Below are positions 46,881 to 50,242 of a stretch of 50,242 nucleotides of DNA, one piece after another. Under the pieces are notes generated by a model. The model was not told where the DNA came from. It searched no databases and worked only from the letters and a program-made list of their open reading frames with translations. Numbering within the stretch: the stretch's first letter is position 1; every line of letters starts with the position of its first letter. The position numbers and the translations under genes were made by a program. The stretch comes from Bradyrhizobium valentinum (lineage in GTDB: Bacteria; Pseudomonadota; Alphaproteobacteria; Rhizobiales; Xanthobacteraceae): NCBI RefSeq assembly GCF_001440405.1, contig NZ_LLXX01000236.1:1-50242 (forward strand), written 5' to 3'.

Positions 46881-46894
46881 TTGACCTAGATCAA
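46881..46894 (-). promoter_or_regulatory. FixK/FNR box for the 46374-46772 gene
   Basis: TTGACCTAGATCAA, identical to the box at 29782-29795. The predicted start near 46846 leaves a 74-base leader. Confidence 0.78.
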
Positions 46895-47411
46895 TGGTCG
46901 AGTCCCCGCGCTTTCGCGCGCTAGTTTTTTGGCGTATCCGAAAACGCGCTTTCGATGACGTCGCCGATCGGCTGCCAAGTGCGACCATCAAACTGTATCA
47001 ACCGCATTTGCTTGATCGGCTGGAAACTCTCCGGATCGGTGTGATCTCGATCCCGGGCAGCAGAATAGAGGTCTTGACACGCCGATGTGCTCGTTCGTCA
47101 CGCCAAGTGGTTTCTTAAGGCACAGCCGCTAAATGCATGCAGGGTATCGTTCGCCTGCTTTAAGGTTGTGAAGGCCTGGCGCCGGTCCGTGGCTTCGGCG
47201 GTCCTTGCTACCTCTTGACCATTCACTTTCAACTACCCTTCGCCCCATGGAGCGACATTGATTTCAAACCTGTCCTTTCCGAGGGCTGTAAAAAATTGCC
47301 GAACGGTGTCCCCCTTGCCCACGGGCATTTCCTTTTCGGCTCCCAGTCGGTGCTCCGCAGCGACATAGTCATCATCCTTGGTTCCCGTGTTTGTCGAACT
47401 CTTGTGCCGAC
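46895..47411. other. Long intergenic region without a supportable gene
   Basis: A 74-codon frame at 46894-47118 (plus) overlaps the FixK box and lacks a ribosome site. Nothing else with a family mark, repeat or terminator was found. Base composition is slightly more AT-rich than the flanking genes. Confidence 0.45.
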
Positions 47412-48281
47412 CTACTTCCCGCCGAGGCGCTCCTTGCCGAAGGCCGCGCGGTAGATCGCCCAGTAGACGATGCCGACCATGCCGGCGCCGCCCACGATGT
47501 TGCCGATCGTGACCGGAACGAGGTTATGGAGAATTCCAGCAACCGTGATCGCCGAGCCGTCGAACCCCTCTGGAGCATGCCCCGTCTGGATCAGCAGCCA
47601 TGCCAGCGGTAGAAAGTACATGTTGGCGACGCAGTGCTCGAAGCCGGCCGCGATGAAGGCCGAGACGGGCAGCACCACCGCGACGATCTTGTCGGTCACC
47701 GTTCTTCCCCCATAGGCGAGCCAGACGGCCGCGCATACCAGTACGTTGCAGAGGATGCCCTTGACGAACAGCGTCATCACATCGGGCCGGATCTTTCCAG
47801 CGGCCGTATTTAGCACCGACAGTCCAACGCGCCCATCGTTCATGTCGAGGTGATGGGACAGGAAGACCAAGACGACGAGGCCGAGCGCGCCGGCGAGGTT
47901 GCCCAAATAGACCACGGTCCAGTTGCGCAGCATCGTCGCGGTGGAGACCCTTCCGCTCGCCCAAGCCATCACGATCAGGTTGTTGCCGGTGAACAGTTCG
48001 GCGCCGCCGACCAGGACGAGCACCAGTCCGAGCGTAAACGCCAGCCCGCCGAGCACGCGCGTCGCGGCGAAGCCGAGCCCGGGATCGGAGGCGACGATGG
48101 TGTAATAGAGCGCGCCGAAGCCGACGCCGCCGCCGGCAACGACCGCCAGCATCAGGGAGGCCGCAACCGGCAGATCCGCCTTCTTGACGCCTACCTTCTC
48201 GACGGCCTCCTTGATCTCCGCCGGGCTGTAGGCCTGCAGATTGAAGATTGGGGGCTGCGGCGCGGGGGCTCGGTCCGACAT
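47412..48281 (-). CDS. focA: Formate/nitrite transporter family channel
   Basis: 289 residues, normal for the FNT family, with six membrane helices. Visible family marks: GGGVGFGALYYTIV, GGAELFTGNNLIVMAWASGRVS near the first pore half, and later KGILCNVLVCAAVWLAYG, EHCVANMYFLPLAWL and VPVTIGNIVGGAGMV. The histidine in FEHCVANM corresponds to the pore histidine of FocA. FocA moves formate across the inner membrane. With pflA upstream, formate is the likely substrate rather than nitrite. It follows the AspT-type gene by 14 bases. Confidence 0.92.
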   Translation of the reverse strand: MSDRAPAPQPPIFNLQAYSPAEIKEAVEKVGVKKADLPVAASLMLAVVAGGGVGFGALYYTIVASDPGLGFAATRVLGGLAFTLGLVLVLVGGAELFTGNNLIVMAWASGRVSTATMLRNWTVVYLGNLAGALGLVVLVFLSHHLDMNDGRVGLSVLNTAAGKIRPDVMTLFVKGILCNVLVCAAVWLAYGGRTVTDKIVAVVLPVSAFIAAGFEHCVANMYFLPLAWLLIQTGHAPEGFDGSAITVAGILHNLVPVTIGNIVGGAGMVGIVYWAIYRAAFGKERLGGK

Positions 48282-48295
48282 GTCGCCCCTGCCCC

Positions 48296-49894
48296 CTATT
48301 GCGCGCCGCCGACCGCCAGCAGGCCGACGATCTGCACGGCGATCACCTTTACGAGCGTCATCGACGGGAAGATCATGGCGTAGCCGATGTCTGGACGCTC
48401 GGTCGGCGCCATCTTGGTCGAATAAACCAGGATGGCTGGATTTCCTGTCGCGCCGGAGGCGACGCCGACGAGATCGTCGTACGGAATCTTCATCACAAAG
48501 TGCCCGACCAGCAGGACGATGGCGACGGTCGTCAGCAGCACCGCGACCCCGATGAACAGCATAGTGAATCCCGATTCGGCGACGGTGCGGACGAAAGGCT
48601 GCCCGGCGTTGACACCGACAGTGGCAAGGAACATCGCCAGGCCGAAGTTCCTCAGCACGATGTTCGCCGGCAGCGGCATGGTCCAGAGCATCGGGCCGGT
48701 TCGGCGCAGTCTGCCGAGGATGAGAGCCACGATCAGCGGTCCGCCGCCAATGCCGAGCGTGACGACGCCGACGCCCGGGATTGGAATGGGAATAAGCCCC
48801 AGTAGGACACCCAGCACCATGCCGATCCCGAGCGAGACGTAGCTGAATTCGGCGGCCGCCTTCACGGTGTCGCCGAAGTGGCGCCGGATCTCTTCCTTCC
48901 GCTCCGGCGGAGTCAGCACGCCGACGCGGTCTCCGAACTCCAGCATCAGGTCCGGCGCCGGCACCAGGTCCGCGTCGTAGCGGCGAACGTGTAATAGGTG
49001 CGTCGGATATCCCGCCGGCATAGGTAGGCCCGACAACGGCACGCCGACCATGGCGGCGCGGCCTACGAAGACTCGGATGTAGTCCAGGTCGGCCCGGTCG
49101 CTGGCGAGACGGCCCGGCTCTAGCCGGCCAAGCTGGGCAGCGACATTGGCGATGTCGCTTTCGCGCTCGGCGGTGACCATGACCGCATCGCCCGTGGCAA
49201 GCACGACGTCGGGAGACGGCACGAAGTTGCGACCGCCATGGCGCATCATGGTCACCTGCACGCCGGCGAGCGGGCCAGCCATCAAGTCGCCAAGCTTTCG
49301 GCCGGCGACGCTATCGCCGATCGCGATCTCGCCCATGTGGAACCGCTGCGCCTTTGCCGGGAATTTCGGACGCACCCCGCGAGTCATGAAGTAGATGCAC
49401 AGGATCGGCCCGATGACGCCGAACGGATAAGCGATCGAATAGCCAATCGACGGATCCTTGTTCTTCATCACGTCGAGCGCTGCTTGCAGGGAGGCGGTGC
49501 TGGTCATCGACCCCGCATAGAGGCCGAGGGTGTGGCCGATCTTGATTCCGAAGACGTGCCCCAGACCGAGCGCGACCAGCAGGCCCGCGAGGCAGGCGAC
49601 GAGCGCGAGCAGGTTGTATTTCTGGCCCGCTCCCACCATGCCCTCGAAGAACTGCCGGCCATAAAGGATGCCGATACCGTAGAGGAACATGATCAGGCCT
49701 GTTAGGCCGATCGGCCCGATGATCTGGGCCTTCGGGGCGAAGGCGCCGATCGCAAGGCCGACGAACAGGACGGCGCCGACCCCGAGCGAGAACCCCGCGA
49801 CACTGATCTGACCCACCAGATAGCCAACTCCGATCGCCAGAAACGCCGTCAGGATCGGCTGGCTTCCGAGGATGTCGCGTGCAAGATCCAACAT
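48296..49894 (-). CDS. AspT-family exchanger with two RCK-C domains
   Basis: 532 residues from ATG 49894; the frame is open to 49942. It has two sets of membrane helices separated by a large cytoplasmic region (about 195-360) with two TrkA-C/RCK-C-type domains, recognisable around KLGDLMAGPLAGVQVTMM and GVPLSGLPMP. The helices include YAGSMTSTASLQAALD and the repeat ASGATGNPAILVYSTKMAP, typical of the aspartate:alanine exchanger family. Known members exchange aspartate for alanine, or succinate. Between pflA and focA it probably exports a fermentation acid, which is an inference from context. Confidence 0.88.
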   Translation of the reverse strand: MLDLARDILGSQPILTAFLAIGVGYLVGQISVAGFSLGVGAVLFVGLAIGAFAPKAQIIGPIGLTGLIMFLYGIGILYGRQFFEGMVGAGQKYNLLALVACLAGLLVALGLGHVFGIKIGHTLGLYAGSMTSTASLQAALDVMKNKDPSIGYSIAYPFGVIGPILCIYFMTRGVRPKFPAKAQRFHMGEIAIGDSVAGRKLGDLMAGPLAGVQVTMMRHGGRNFVPSPDVVLATGDAVMVTAERESDIANVAAQLGRLEPGRLASDRADLDYIRVFVGRAAMVGVPLSGLPMPAGYPTHLLHVRRYDADLVPAPDLMLEFGDRVGVLTPPERKEEIRRHFGDTVKAAAEFSYVSLGIGMVLGVLLGLIPIPIPGVGVVTLGIGGGPLIVALILGRLRRTGPMLWTMPLPANIVLRNFGLAMFLATVGVNAGQPFVRTVAESGFTMLFIGVAVLLTTVAIVLLVGHFVMKIPYDDLVGVASGATGNPAILVYSTKMAPTERPDIGYAMIFPSMTLVKVIAVQIVGLLAVGGAQ

Positions 49895-49926
49895 GTCCGC
49901 TCCGGGGTCGGCCGGCTCCCTGATTG

Positions 49927-50242
49927 TCAACGCACGTGGCAACCCGCGTCACGGAACTGTCCGATCACACGATTCACCAGGTCCTTGCTTGCCGGCTTCA
50001 TGTCGGCGAGCTTGTATTCAAGGCCCATGGCCTCCCACTTGAACGCCCCCATCTGGTGGAACGGCTGGACCTCGACCCACTCGACGTTCTTCATAGGCGC
50101 GACAAAGCGCGCGATTCCATCGACATTGGCGGGGTCGTCGGTTTCACCAGGAACGAGAGTGAACCGGACCCAGACCGGCTTGGACACGGAAGCCAGCCGT
50201 TCGGCAAAGCGAAGCGTGGGCGCGAGATCGCGCCCAGTCACC
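49927..50242 (-). CDS. pflA: Pyruvate formate-lyase activating enzyme, C-terminal part (partial)
   Basis: The gene enters from the right edge; its last 104 or so residues are visible. The stretch VWVRFTLVPGETDDPANVD, then VEWVEVQPFHQMGAFKWEAMGLEYKL, matches the end of glycyl-radical activases of the PflA type. The N-terminal CxxxCxxC iron-sulfur motif is outside the window. PflA generates the glycyl radical on pyruvate formate-lyase, which makes acetyl-CoA and formate under anoxia. Pta and AckA (this window) can use the acetyl-CoA, and FocA the formate. Confidence 0.88.
   Translation of the reverse strand, partial: VTGRDLAPTLRFAERLASVSKPVWVRFTLVPGETDDPANVDGIARFVAPMKNVEWVEVQPFHQMGAFKWEAMGLEYKLADMKPASKDLVNRVIGQFRDAGCHVR

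Noticed and set aside
46894..47118. A 74-codon plus-strand frame
   Set aside because: It begins inside the FixK box, lacks a ribosome site and has no similarity I recognise.

Overview
The window is GC-rich alphaproteobacterial chromosome. It most resembles Bradyrhizobium, Rhodopseudomonas and their relatives. The reasons are a cbb3 oxidase (fix) cluster, a FixK2-like regulator, FixJ-type response regulators, an IalB protein, DUF3300/DUF2950 proteins and many small secreted proteins typical of that group. No tRNA, rRNA or CRISPR array was seen.

The unifying feature is oxygen-limited life under FixK/FNR control. I found 14 sites matching TTGAY-N4-RTCAA and two near-matches, almost all at promoter distance from a gene. 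The genes behind them cover respiration, fermentation and storage metabolism, ion transport and a set of small exported proteins.

Layout. 1-2.2 kb: tail of a Gly/Tyr-rich secreted protein, a Cys-rich secreted protein, a ClpP-like secreted protein and a decayed IS110-type transposase. 2.3-9.4 kb (minus): fixN-fixO-fixQ-fixP, a 73-aa membrane protein, DUF2189, fixI and fixS. fixO carries an in-frame TAG directly after its haem motif, and fixG and fixH are absent. 9.6-14.4 kb (minus): DUF3300 (frameshifted), DUF2950, a small secreted protein and a SulP transporter. 14.5-17.6 kb (minus): small membrane protein, HlyD-type protein and an anchored TAXI-type binding protein. 17.7-21.8 kb: polyphosphate kinase 2 with an unknown partner, secreted proteins, a secreted alpha/beta hydrolase and IalB. 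21.9-25.9 kb: single-domain receiver, FixJ-type regulator, a histidine kinase with a periplasmic ABC-type binding domain, and a divergent fixK. 26.5-28.3 kb: CoA-transferase subunits and a MaoC hydratase. 28.4-35.4 kb: outer-membrane barrel, many small proteins, two potassium-channel-like proteins, LapA and 3-hydroxybutyrate dehydrogenase. 35.4-42 kb (minus): AI-2E-type permease, DUF3141 PHA-synthase-like protein, Pta, AckA and FabI. 42-47 kb: GNAT, small secreted proteins and a Ca2+/H+ antiporter. 47.4-50.2 kb (minus): end of pflA, an AspT-type exchanger and a formate/nitrite channel.

Taken together: the kinase/FixJ-like pair probably controls fixK through a palindrome, TGTCC-N4-GGACA. It occurs once before the single-domain receiver gene, as a tandem pair between the kinase and fixK, and as an imperfect tandem pair before a small secreted-protein gene. 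FixK would then switch on the surrounding genes. This self-contained signalling cascade with its local regulon is the most interesting system in the window.
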